A stretch of DNA of 25,681 bases from a virus: the IMG/VR virus record IMGVR_UViG_3300029448_000387, positions 1-25,681 of that record; one strand, written 5' to 3'. The position numbers and the translations under genes are program-made. Shown here in pieces: positions 16,538 through 23,837 of this stretch; positions within the stretch are counted from its first letter, which is position 1; every line of letters starts with the position of its first letter. The notes beneath the pieces are model-generated. The model saw only the letters and a list, made by a program, of their open reading frames with translations, was not told the origin of the DNA and made no database searches.

Positions 16538-16545
16538 ATTTACTC

Positions 16546-17526
16546 CTAGTTTAGATCGATACCCGCCGTACCCTTGAGTACCATGTTACCGTTTGTCTCT
16601 ATGTTAATCGAACCACTAGACTTCATCTCTATGGTTGCTGCGTCAACTTTAAAGTTTCCTGTTATGTCCTGTTCGACGTTACCCGTTATTTCCTGCTCTA
16701 CATTTCCACCAACCACCTGTTTCACGTTACCATCCACTTGAATATCAGAGTCACCCTTTACATAGAATGTGCTTTGTCCATCGACGAGAATGTTTGCATT
16801 ACCAGAAACGTGAACAAACTTTTTACCAAGCAATAATTCGTAATCATCGCCTATAACTTTTATAACTTTACTTCCGTCTGGATGAATCTCTTCAAACGTA
16901 CCTGCTTTATGGTATGTGTGAATTCTCTCCGCACCCTCGGTGTCATCAAATTCTTGAACATGACCGCTTTCACTTTGATATACATGGTTTTTGGGATACT
17001 TTGCATCAAAGGGAGTTTCTGGTTCCGCCCAGTTATGATCTCCGGCTTCGTTAGCGGTAGCATGTTCTTTGTGTTCTCCTGCTGCCTCTATCTTGGACTG
17101 TACGATTGTGTCCGCAGTCAAACCCCTCGCAAGTCGGTTGGTGTCTTGCTCTTTCAGGAGTTCCTGTTTTGGATATACGCCGTTTGGATCGTTGAATCCT
17201 TTTCCGGTGTTCGGAGATTCCGGAGGAATTCCACCTAATGTCCCAAAGAAAACTGGTTCTTGACAATTCAAACCGTCACGGAAAAACCCCACAACCCAAG
17301 TCCCCTCGACAGGCCCTATTGGTGCATGTCCTATTCCGCTAATTGCAGCAGAAGTTACAGGTTGAATAGGCATCGCCCATGGTAAACTTTCAGTAGGTAT
17401 ATCTGTTTTATTTTCGGTGTGATATCCAAGACATCTAACCCTACACCTACCAAGGAATAGAGGATCTGCTCTATCCTCCACAACTCCCTGAAACCAAACA
17501 AAACCATCTGTACCCATAAAACTCAT
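16546..17526 (-). CDS. gp5: Baseplate central spike gp5 lacking the lysozyme domain
   Basis: A 326-aa protein. Residues 9-115 are the N-terminal OB-fold domain: FVWFQGVVEDRADPLFLGR, LPWAMPIQPVTSAAISGIG, GPVEGTWVVGFF and a GF-DPNGVYP end, nearly as in T4 gp5. Residues 177-215 match the start of the T4 C-terminal domain (YPKNHVYQSESGHVQEFDD, then GTFEEIHPDGS). Residues 235-315 are a triple-stranded beta-helix with repeating V-x-G-N/D steps (VSGNANILVDG, VGGNVEQEITGNVEQDITGN). T4 gp5 (575 aa) has a lysozyme domain between these parts. Here the linker is about 60 residues with no such domain. ATGA overlap with the hub gene upstream. Functions as the membrane-piercing needle. Confidence 0.93.
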   Translation of the reverse strand: MSFMGTDGFVWFQGVVEDRADPLFLGRCRVRCLGYHTENKTDIPTESLPWAMPIQPVTSAAISGIGHAPIGPVEGTWVVGFFRDGLNCQEPVFFGTLGGIPPESPNTGKGFNDPNGVYPKQELLKEQDTNRLARGLTADTIVQSKIEAAGEHKEHATANEAGDHNWAEPETPFDAKYPKNHVYQSESGHVQEFDDTEGAERIHTYHKAGTFEEIHPDGSKVIKVIGDDYELLLGKKFVHVSGNANILVDGQSTFYVKGDSDIQVDGNVKQVVGGNVEQEITGNVEQDITGNFKVDAATIEMKSSGSINIETNGNMVLKGTAGIDLN

Positions 17527-18935
17527 GATAATATATTTCCTGTTCCGCTTGGAAGTACGTTAGAATCCATAGTTAGATTTTGTGGAGTTGGGTTCATATT
17601 TGATTCCTTACATAATTTCATTTGCATCATGTGACCACGTGATTTATGAATGGTGTGTTTAATTTTTGTCACAACATAATTTCCTGTTATCATATTGTCG
17701 TTTTTAACTCTTCCTTGTTGATCTAAACCTTCGAATGAATTTACTAATGCAAAGACTTTATCGCCTACTCTTCTAGAAGTGTCGCCTGCAACTTCAATCT
17801 CTATATGATTTGATTCTAAGAGACACAACTGTGCATCGTGTCTCAGTAACCAATTTTGAACGTCATCGTTTCCGCTATTTTCTTCGCTACCAGAAGGCTC
17901 CCCGTATAAGTTTAAATGGCTAGGAACAAAGTGATCTCTTGAGTTTGTCTTGTCTGTGTACATATTGTTCTTAGGCATTATTGGACTGCCATTTAAACTT
18001 GGTTTCTTGTCAAAATCTTCCATGTAATTATATTCAACGGTGTCGTATGATTTAGTAATCATGTCATGAATAAGAATGTTAGAAGAAAAGGTTCCTTTCA
18101 TAACTTCCTTGCTTCGATCAAATCCCCCAGCAGAAATCTTTCTTATGTTCTGAAATGATTTTTCCATGTCAATTTCAGAGTTAGGTGTTTCTCTAATAAA
18201 ATCTTTAGAGTTGTCAACTCCATATATGTAAGTCTGCATAGGTTCACCCTCAAACATCGAACTTACGGATCTGAAATGAAAACCATCAAGATCTTGGTAA
18301 AATAGATAATCACAAACTTTTGTGTTTGCATCTGATACCGCTCTTCTAGAAAGCCAGTTGATAGATGTCAAGGCATTCCATGATGGTATTATTATATTTG
18401 TTTCTCCGAAGGTTTTTTCGTTTGTCACCAATTCTTTTCTTGTTTGGTTTCCTCCAGCATTTAAGTGATTTTTAAAAATATCATTTACTATATTTGATAT
18501 ACTGGACGTATAAGATTTAGAAACACTTGAGAATAGATTACATGCAAAAGTAGGACAAACAAAGTGTATGTCATAAAACTGAGATTGATTATTTCTAAGA
18601 GGCGCTCTGTCGATGATTTTGTCTATAAGAAATGCTAGTTCTATTTCTTTACCGGAACCGGGAGTAGCAAAAGTGATCATCAAAAATTCTTCTCCTGTTA
18701 GGGGGAAGTTTGCGACAATGTTAGATGCATCAATGTTTGAAACTACACCGGAAATATTATTTTGAAATATATCTTCACTAATTTGAAAAATGGCATATTG
18801 ATTCATTATACTCATGTCAGTTCCGTTGGGAGATACTATACTGATATCTCTTAAACGAATGTCGTTCATTCTTAAGTATGAATCTGGATTTGCACTCGGT
18901 GATGTATTAGGAGATGATATAATATCCTCAAACAT
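17523..18935 (-). CDS. Baseplate hub protein, gp27-like
   Basis: A 470-aa protein ending in an ATGA overlap with gp5, the spike it should carry. T4 gp27 (391 aa) forms a trimeric torus that joins the tail tube to gp5. Visible features are an N-terminal region of beta/alpha type (DISIVSPNGTDMSIMNQYAIFQISEDIF), a central segment with SISNIVNDIFKNHLNAGGN and IPSWNALTSINWLSRRAVSD typical of gp27/gpD-type hub proteins, and a C-terminal OB-like strand set (HIEIEVAGDTSRRVGDKVFA...GNYVVTKIKHTIHKSRGHMMQM). The first gene-neighbour relation plus the WLSRRAVSD-type block supports the call. Direct identity to T4 gp27 is not obvious by eye. AGGAG lies before the ATG. Confidence 0.82.
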   Translation of the reverse strand: MFEDIISSPNTSPSANPDSYLRMNDIRLRDISIVSPNGTDMSIMNQYAIFQISEDIFQNNISGVVSNIDASNIVANFPLTGEEFLMITFATPGSGKEIELAFLIDKIIDRAPLRNNQSQFYDIHFVCPTFACNLFSSVSKSYTSSISNIVNDIFKNHLNAGGNQTRKELVTNEKTFGETNIIIPSWNALTSINWLSRRAVSDANTKVCDYLFYQDLDGFHFRSVSSMFEGEPMQTYIYGVDNSKDFIRETPNSEIDMEKSFQNIRKISAGGFDRSKEVMKGTFSSNILIHDMITKSYDTVEYNYMEDFDKKPSLNGSPIMPKNNMYTDKTNSRDHFVPSHLNLYGEPSGSEENSGNDDVQNWLLRHDAQLCLLESNHIEIEVAGDTSRRVGDKVFALVNSFEGLDQQGRVKNDNMITGNYVVTKIKHTIHKSRGHMMQMKLCKESNMNPTPQNLTMDSNVLPSGTGNILS

Positions 18936-18937
18936 AA

Positions 18938-19849
18938 TTATCTCCTGTTAATCAGTGTCTTAAATTCTTTAACAACTTGATCTAAGAAAGTTGGATTAAG
19001 CAATGATATCTTTCGTTTTTCTTCGTTTTTATTTTCTTCATTCTTTACGTCTGTTACGACATAGGTGCTTGATCCGCTTTCTACATACGAATATAAAAGA
19101 GTTTCGCCATATGTAACTCCACCAGATCCCATTGATATTTGTGTCGTTCCATTATATTTGGAAAGAGGATCCAACCACACCTTAGTGGTTTCATAACCAC
19201 CACCAACATCATCATATCCGCTAAATGTAGATCCAGAATTTTCGAAGTGATGTAAAGATTGTGAAGATTCGGTAATTACTTTACGAACAGTTGCTTCACC
19301 AACGTTTTGACTTACGAGTGTTCCACCACTTGCATTATAGGATTTGATTGTATCATCAACACTGAACTCTTCTCCTGCGACTAGACCTGTTATTGTAATT
19401 TTGTTTAGAACAGGATCAAAGTCTCTGACTAAACCACCCCATCCAGTCGTTCCCGTTCCATCTGTTTTCACAATGGTATCATTCATTGCAAAAGATCCTG
19501 TGACACCATATGTGTCCCCGGAGGATCCTAAAAATAAAGTGATGCCTGGATACTTCTTCTTGATGTAATTTTCAAACTTATTTTGATTCATAGACCATTC
19601 AAAGAATGTATCAAATTTATCATTGAATAGCATTACTACCCAGTGGAACTCGGGAGATCCATATATTTTTTCTGATATACTTTCTGGTGTGTCTTCGTCT
19701 CTTACATAATAGTTTAGGAAAAATTCTGATCCAGTTTTACCCCCAGAAGAAAAAGCAACTCTTCTGAGAATATCTACCGCCATTACAGAACTTCCGGTAG
19801 CACCCGTAACACCATCTAATATGATTTTAGGAAAATTCTTAAAGTACAT
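18938..19849 (-). CDS. gp53: Baseplate wedge protein gp53 with a beta-rich insert
   Basis: I use the ATG at 19849 (303 aa, MYFKNFPK...). A TTG two codons upstream gives 305 aa, but the AGGGG SD at 19858-19862 is 8 nt from the ATG and only 2 nt from the TTG. Family blocks relative to T4 gp53 (196 aa) are NYYVRDEDTPESISEKIYGS, then EFHWVVMLFNDKFDTFFEWS (46-87), and the C-terminal FLDQVVKEFKTLINRR. Between them, residues about 106-198 are extra sequence (AMNDTIVKTDG...GWGGLVRDFD...NKITITGL...GEEFSVDDTIKSYNASGG). gp53 links gp6 and gp25 to adjacent wedges and has a LysM-like fold in T4. Confidence 0.9.
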   Translation of the reverse strand: MYFKNFPKIILDGVTGATGSSVMAVDILRRVAFSSGGKTGSEFFLNYYVRDEDTPESISEKIYGSPEFHWVVMLFNDKFDTFFEWSMNQNKFENYIKKKYPGITLFLGSSGDTYGVTGSFAMNDTIVKTDGTGTTGWGGLVRDFDPVLNKITITGLVAGEEFSVDDTIKSYNASGGTLVSQNVGEATVRKVITESSQSLHHFENSGSTFSGYDDVGGGYETTKVWLDPLSKYNGTTQISMGSGGVTYGETLLYSYVESGSSTYVVTDVKNEENKNEEKRKISLLNPTFLDQVVKEFKTLINRR

Positions 19850-19851
19850 TA

Positions 19852-21120
19852 TCAATACCCCTGTTCTACTAGATCTGAGTCAAGGAGAGACATTTCTTCG
19901 AATGTTAATGATACTAACATATTGGTAGGAGCGCCGTTCTTGAAAGTAGAGAAAGAACCTGCTGCTGAGTAGTCAACGTTAATTTCTCTTAAGGCACATC
20001 TACCAATTCTATTAATCCAGTCATTTTCTACAACTTCGCCAGATTCATTTACAGTTTGGTATTCTATTTCAAACTCAGCAGGGAAATTGTAAAACGCACC
20101 CTGTGCATATGTTTTGTTTAGAGTAGGATATGCATGTTTCTTGAATCTCTTTATGATCTGGTAAACTCTCTCAGATTCCTCTTCATTCTTCGGTGAAAAG
20201 TTAAAAGAGAATTCGAACTTACGAGATATAGGTTCCCTGAAAAGAAGTTGTTTGCGTGGGTTAGGAGCGATCCTAGCCCCTGCTAGGATAGCAGTATCAA
20301 TGTTTGTATTCAACCCAAGTATACCTGCAAGACTGTCAATAACTTGAGGCGCCTTGGTAATCAATGATCTGGCTGCAAGTCCCTGCCAGTCATTGATAGC
20401 ATTTTGTACGAAGGAAAGATCTTGCTGTTCGTATTCCATCAGAGAAAGTTGTTGAATTTTTTGAGGCATATAAAGAGCAATTGTATCTTTAGATTTTACT
20501 TTTGCCTCGCCAAATCTTGCTATTCTTCCGGTGTCTTCAAAGATCTGTTCGGACTGTTCGTAGAAATCATTAACTATTCCTGCTTCTGCATCTGCAACTG
20601 ACTGCAAAGCACCTGATTGGTTTTCGGTTAGACTAAATGCCTCTGATGCAGCCTGTCCTGCTTCAAAACCACCCCATGCTCCTCCGAGAGTAGATAAGAA
20701 CTGAACTACACCTCCGTATCTACCCAACCTTCCTGATTTTGCAAGAGCCCGGGATCCAAGAAATCCTCCTGCTGCACCACCTGCACCACCCGCTAAACCC
20801 CCAGAGAATATTTTAGATTCAGCCTCTCTAGCATCGGTTATTGTTTGTTGATCTAGTCCATCTATTCCTGCCTCGATATCAGAGTAAATATGAAATACAA
20901 CCATATGTGTATGTTTTTCTGTACCAAGAGATATAGGATATTCTAGTCTGTCTGCTGTACTATAACGATCAAGACCACTGATGTTTCCAAAGTAGTCTGA
21001 AGTAAGGTTCTTAACAGAATCTCTTGCAGTAGGCTGATATGATTCTTGGTTTGACTGTCTGATATTGTCCAGTGGACCGAAATAACCAAAGTCGGGTAAA
21101 TTCATTCCGGGTATTGACAT
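19852..21120 (-). CDS. gp48: Baseplate tail tube cap gp48
   Basis: A 422-aa protein (T4 gp48 is 364). The C-terminal half carries the diagnostic tube-like domain: PNPRKQLLFREPISRKFEFS, FNFSPKNEEESERVYQIIKR, FKKHAYPTL, FYNFPAEFEIEY and NRIGRCALREINVDYSAAGS, ending FKNGAPTNMLVSLTFEEMSLL. gp48 sits between the hub and the tail tube and starts tube assembly with gp54. Residues 106-157 are a very Gly/Ala-rich, partly hydrophobic stretch (SGGLAGGAGGAAGGFLG, LSTLGGAWGGFEAG), reminiscent of glycine zippers. First gene of the minus-strand run; SD GAGAGGAAC lies 4-5 nt before the ATG. Confidence 0.88.
   Translation of the reverse strand: MSIPGMNLPDFGYFGPLDNIRQSNQESYQPTARDSVKNLTSDYFGNISGLDRYSTADRLEYPISLGTEKHTHMVVFHIYSDIEAGIDGLDQQTITDAREAESKIFSGGLAGGAGGAAGGFLGSRALAKSGRLGRYGGVVQFLSTLGGAWGGFEAGQAASEAFSLTENQSGALQSVADAEAGIVNDFYEQSEQIFEDTGRIARFGEAKVKSKDTIALYMPQKIQQLSLMEYEQQDLSFVQNAINDWQGLAARSLITKAPQVIDSLAGILGLNTNIDTAILAGARIAPNPRKQLLFREPISRKFEFSFNFSPKNEEESERVYQIIKRFKKHAYPTLNKTYAQGAFYNFPAEFEIEYQTVNESGEVVENDWINRIGRCALREINVDYSAAGSFSTFKNGAPTNMLVSLTFEEMSLLDSDLVEQGY
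19858..19862 (-). promoter_or_regulatory. SD that fixes the gp53 start
   Basis: AGGGG on the minus strand lies in the final codons of gp48 (the -QGY end), 8 nt before the gp53 ATG. It argues for ATG at 19849 rather than the TTG at 19855. Confidence 0.65.
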
Positions 21121-21133
21121 GCGAGTTCCTCTC

Positions 21134-21141
21134 TATAAATG
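21134..21141 (+). promoter_or_regulatory. Late-promoter-like box (TATAAATG) driving gp4
   Basis: TATAAATG matches the T4 late promoter consensus TATAAATA in 7 of 8 bases. It lies in the short divergent gap, 15 nt before the ATG at 21157. If it is the promoter, the ATG formed by its own last bases (21139) would be upstream of the RNA start, which supports 21157 as the start of gp4. Confidence 0.5.
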
Positions 21142-21149
21142 AACTACAT

Positions 21150-21155
21150 ATTATA
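21150..21155 (-). promoter_or_regulatory. TATAAT box for the minus-strand baseplate operon
   Basis: The minus strand reads TATAAT here, a perfect -10 hexamer (also near the late box TATAAATA), 29 nt before the gp48 ATG at 21120 and followed by the SD GAGAGGAAC. I see no TTGACA-like -35. The position is right for a divergent promoter, but AT-rich sequence makes chance matches likely. Confidence 0.35.
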
Positions 21156-21156
21156 T

Positions 21157-21591
21157 ATGGCATACAAAGGACGATATAAACCAAAACACCCAGAAAAATA
21201 TATTGGGAACCCAACCAATATAATTTATCGTAGTCTTCTCGAAAGGCGATTCATGGTGTATTGCGACTCTTCTAAAAATATATTAGAATGGGGTTCGGAA
21301 GAAGTAATTGTCCCTTATAAATCTCCAGTTGATAATAGAATGCATCGTTACTATGTAGACTTTATTGTTAAGTTGCGAAATAAAGAAGGATTAACCGAGA
21401 CTCTTTTGATAGAAGTTAAACCAAAAAAACAATGTTCTGAACCGAAGAAACCAAAAAAGAAAACACGAACATACCTGAACGAAGTTAAAACATGGGGTGT
21501 AAATACGGCGAAATGGAAAGCAGCGACAGAGTACGCCGAGAACAAGGGTTGGAAATTTAAAATTATGACAGACGAAACCCTGGCTCCATAA
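21157..21591 (+). CDS. gp4: Head completion protein gp4
   Basis: I use the ATG at 21157 (MAYKGRYKPKHPEKYIGNPT, 144 aa; T4 gp4 is 150 aa). The upstream ATG at 21139 lies in a probable promoter box. Family blocks are YKGRYKPKHPEKYIGNPTNI, IIYRSLLERRFMVYCD, YYVDFIVKLRNKEG with LLIEVKPKKQ, and TWGVNTAKWKAATEYAENKG. The E(R)-D-ExK pattern (Glu in LLERRF; Asp in YVDF; Glu-Val-Lys in IEVKPK) is like the endonuclease fold of TnsA-type proteins. In T4, gp4 works with gp50 and gp65 in head completion before tails attach. The first gene of the plus block, diverging from gp48. There is no clear SD. Confidence 0.9.
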   Translation: MAYKGRYKPKHPEKYIGNPTNIIYRSLLERRFMVYCDSSKNILEWGSEEVIVPYKSPVDNRMHRYYVDFIVKLRNKEGLTETLLIEVKPKKQCSEPKKPKKKTRTYLNEVKTWGVNTAKWKAATEYAENKGWKFKIMTDETLAP

Positions 21592-21609
21592 GTTTAGTAT
21601 ACATATTAT

Positions 21610-22290
21610 ATGGCTAAACAAAGCAGAATCCTAGAAAATCCAGATGCAGTCCTCGCAAGAAAAAACATCTTCGATGCGTTGGATGAACTGTTTGATGATA
21701 CTGGAATTCCAAGAGGATCCCAGCAAGCCATGTCTTGGTTTAGAAGTCTTGCAAGACAGTTGTTTGATGAGACTGATGCTACCCCAGAAGAAACCTTCCT
21801 AAGAGATCCGTCAAGAATTATTCAAAAGAGCGGATACAAGAGGAGGGGTAACTTTTTCATCTTTAACTACCTACCAAAAGGAGCATCTAAATTAAAATAC
21901 TTTGACACGATGCCTCTTGTGCTTTTGTTGGACTTCACAAAAGACGGATTCTATGGTCTGAATCTGCACTATCTACCAAACAACCTCCGAGAGAGATTCT
22001 ATCTTTTAATCAGACAAAGAATGGTAGGTTCTGATGAGGATGAATTTGCCAGAATAAATATCAACTATGATACATTAAAATCTCAGAGGCAATTTAGACT
22101 TTATCGACCTTGTATTCGAAGATATAAGACTAGATATATTGGTTCTAGAATTTTAAGAATCACACCGAAGGATTGGGATTTTGCAATCCACCTTCCGCTT
22201 GAGAGATTTAAGAAAGCAAACAGAAACGTTGTATACACAGATTCCAGACGTAAACTAGCAGAAGAAATAGAAGGAAGTGCGGAACAGTAA
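21610..22290 (+). CDS. Conserved T4-like virion or assembly protein of unassigned role
   Basis: A 226-aa, basic, Arg-rich protein. The distinctive central block is LKYFDTMPLVLLLDFTKDGF followed by YGLNLHYLPNNLRERFYLLI (residues about 97-135). A second block is FRLYRPCIRRYKTRYIGSRI and LRITPKDWDFAIHLPLERFK. I have a memory of this family in T4-like structural operons of marine phages but cannot place it confidently. T4 has gene 2 (DNA-end protector) beside gene 4, so a gp2-type role is a possible but weak inference. The ATG lacks a clear SD and is preceded by TACATATTATAT, as in gp4. The stop overlaps the gp54 start (TAATG). Confidence 0.78.
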   Translation: MAKQSRILENPDAVLARKNIFDALDELFDDTGIPRGSQQAMSWFRSLARQLFDETDATPEETFLRDPSRIIQKSGYKRRGNFFIFNYLPKGASKLKYFDTMPLVLLLDFTKDGFYGLNLHYLPNNLRERFYLLIRQRMVGSDEDEFARININYDTLKSQRQFRLYRPCIRRYKTRYIGSRILRITPKDWDFAIHLPLERFKKANRNVVYTDSRRKLAEEIEGSAEQ

Positions 22291-23126
22291 TGCCAATATT
22301 ACCACCAGATTTTCAGAACAACTTATTAGAGATTGATACCAGTATCAATCTACCACTTGTTGGTAGTATTAGTCCTTTCGGAGACACTGGTTCTAGAGTA
22401 CCCAATGGTGTTGACACTCTAGTGGCAATGATTACCAACAAAGATCTTGCATATCCATTCCGATACGAGATTTCTTTTAACACGGCAGATGCACTTTCTA
22501 ATCTCAGACTCGCAGTGTCATGTGAAAATGTTTCTCTTCCCGGTAAAACAATCTCGACACAAGAGATCAAAACACACGGACCTGTTGATGACATGCCATA
22601 TGAGGTTTCGTTCGCTGGTGACGTTGATGCAACATTCAAGGTTGCAGGAGATTATTTTGAGAGGAACTTCTTCGACTCATGGCAAAATTTAATAGTCAAT
22701 CCCGGAACCAACAACTTGGGATACAAGGATTCATACTCATGCGAGATGGAAATAACCCAACTTGATTTGCAAGATCAACCAATCTACCACTTGGTTCTTG
22801 AGGACTGTTTTCCAAAGACAGTTAATCCTATTGAGTTGGGTGATGATCGAGAGGGAATTCAAAGACAGACTGTTTCGTTTTCGTATAGAAAGTGGAGATT
22901 CAGAAAACCAGAAGAAGTCGGATTCTTGCAGAGTGTAATCAACCGACTAGATCTTCGAGGAAGACTCAACAGAAAACTAGACGATATGTTTGGTGGAACC
23001 ATTCCCATGGAACCAACTGCTATCGGTGGAACCGTCTTGAATCTTCCTTTTGGTTTGAACCCCGGACAACTAACAGATCAAGCAGGACTTGCCACCTCTG
23101 ATTTCTTTAATGATTTACTTGGATAA
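22290..23126 (+). CDS. gp54: Baseplate tail tube initiator gp54
   Basis: A 278-aa protein (T4 gp54 is 320). It carries a tube-like fold: AYPFRYEISFNTADALSNLR, SCENVSLPGKTISTQEIKTH, then YEVSFAGDVDATFKVAGDYF, FFDSWQNLIVNPGTNNLGYK and a strand pair CEMEITQLD...YHLVLEDCFPKTVNPIELG. This family caps the baseplate with gp48 and nucleates the tail tube. The C-terminal 70 residues (QSVINRLDLRGRLNRKLDD and beyond) are polar and Gly/Pro-rich. Start codon shares a base with the preceding stop. The call as gp54 rather than tube gp19 is based on its position with gp48, the 26-type chaperone and the tape-measure gene. Confidence 0.82.
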   Translation: MPILPPDFQNNLLEIDTSINLPLVGSISPFGDTGSRVPNGVDTLVAMITNKDLAYPFRYEISFNTADALSNLRLAVSCENVSLPGKTISTQEIKTHGPVDDMPYEVSFAGDVDATFKVAGDYFERNFFDSWQNLIVNPGTNNLGYKDSYSCEMEITQLDLQDQPIYHLVLEDCFPKTVNPIELGDDREGIQRQTVSFSYRKWRFRKPEEVGFLQSVINRLDLRGRLNRKLDDMFGGTIPMEPTAIGGTVLNLPFGLNPGQLTDQAGLATSDFFNDLLG

Positions 23127-23134
23127 TATAAAAT

Positions 23135-23138
23135 GGAG
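23135..23138 (+). promoter_or_regulatory. SD that fixes the gp26-type chaperone start
   Basis: GGAG lies 6 nt before the ATG at 23145. An in-frame ATG at 23133 overlaps this SD and has none of its own, so 23145 (MKLPSVALPKYQ) is the better start. Confidence 0.7.
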
Positions 23139-23144
23139 AACACT

Positions 23145-23837
23145 ATGAAACTACCAAGCGTTGCGCTACCAAAATATCAAATTCATGTACCATCAACAGG
23201 CGAAAAAGTATTCTATCGCCCATTTGTTGTGAAAGAGGAAAAGGTATTACTCATTGCACTCGAAAGTGGAGAATACCCAATGATTGCAAAAGCAATCAAG
23301 GACATCGTAAATTCTTGTACATACGAACAACTCGACGTTGAAACTATGCCTATTTTTGACATATGTTACTTGTTCATTAACATTAGAGCCAAATCAGTGG
23401 GTGAAACGGTAGAACCAAATCTAATTTGCAAGTCGTGTAAATTTAAAAACCCAACAGAAATTAATTTGTCAGAGATTCAGGTAATGGGGGATCTCAGCAA
23501 AGATAAAAAATTAAAACTTGGTGAAAACGTTGGTATGGTTTTAAAATATCCTGCTCTAAACACTGAAGAAGATGTTGATGGTGTAGATCTTTCTTTACAC
23601 TCTATTGCAGATTGTATTGAAATGATATTTGAAGGTGATAATGTGTTTAAAGCAGAGGACATTAAGAAAGAGGAATTGGTGGGTTTTATTGAAAACCTAA
23701 CACATCAACAGTTTGAAAGCATTCTTGAATTCTTTGCAGAAATGCCTAGACTTTGCCATAGCGTAAATTATACATGTTCACAGTGTGGTGAAAAGAACGA
23801 AGTAACATTGGAGGGACTTGGTGATTTTTTTCTCTGA
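23145..23837 (+). CDS. gp26: Tape-measure chaperone, gp26-like (0-frame product)
   Basis: A 230-aa protein of the T4 baseplate gp26 type (T4 gp26 is 208 aa), the counterpart of the tail assembly chaperone that coats the tape-measure protein. Visible blocks are YRPFVVKEEKVLLIALESGE (24-43), MPIFDICYLFINIRAKSVGE (68-87), and FIENLTHQQFESILEFFAEM followed by PRLCHSVNYTC (181-211). It carries two C-x2-C pairs, Cys95/Cys98 and Cys211/Cys214, that could form one zinc site. The reading frame stops at 23835-23837, just after a seven-T run. Start fixed by GGAG spaced 6 nt before this ATG. Confidence 0.85.
   Translation: MKLPSVALPKYQIHVPSTGEKVFYRPFVVKEEKVLLIALESGEYPMIAKAIKDIVNSCTYEQLDVETMPIFDICYLFINIRAKSVGETVEPNLICKSCKFKNPTEINLSEIQVMGDLSKDKKLKLGENVGMVLKYPALNTEEDVDGVDLSLHSIADCIEMIFEGDNVFKAEDIKKEELVGFIENLTHQQFESILEFFAEMPRLCHSVNYTCSQCGEKNEVTLEGLGDFFL

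Noticed and set aside
21139-21156. Upstream ATG as the gp4 start
   Set aside because: It lies in the late-promoter-like box and would add six residues (MNYILY) unlike the family start.
23127-23134. TATAAAAT as a late promoter before the chaperone gene
   Set aside because: Only 6 of 8 bases match TATAAATA, and AT-rich gaps give such matches by chance.
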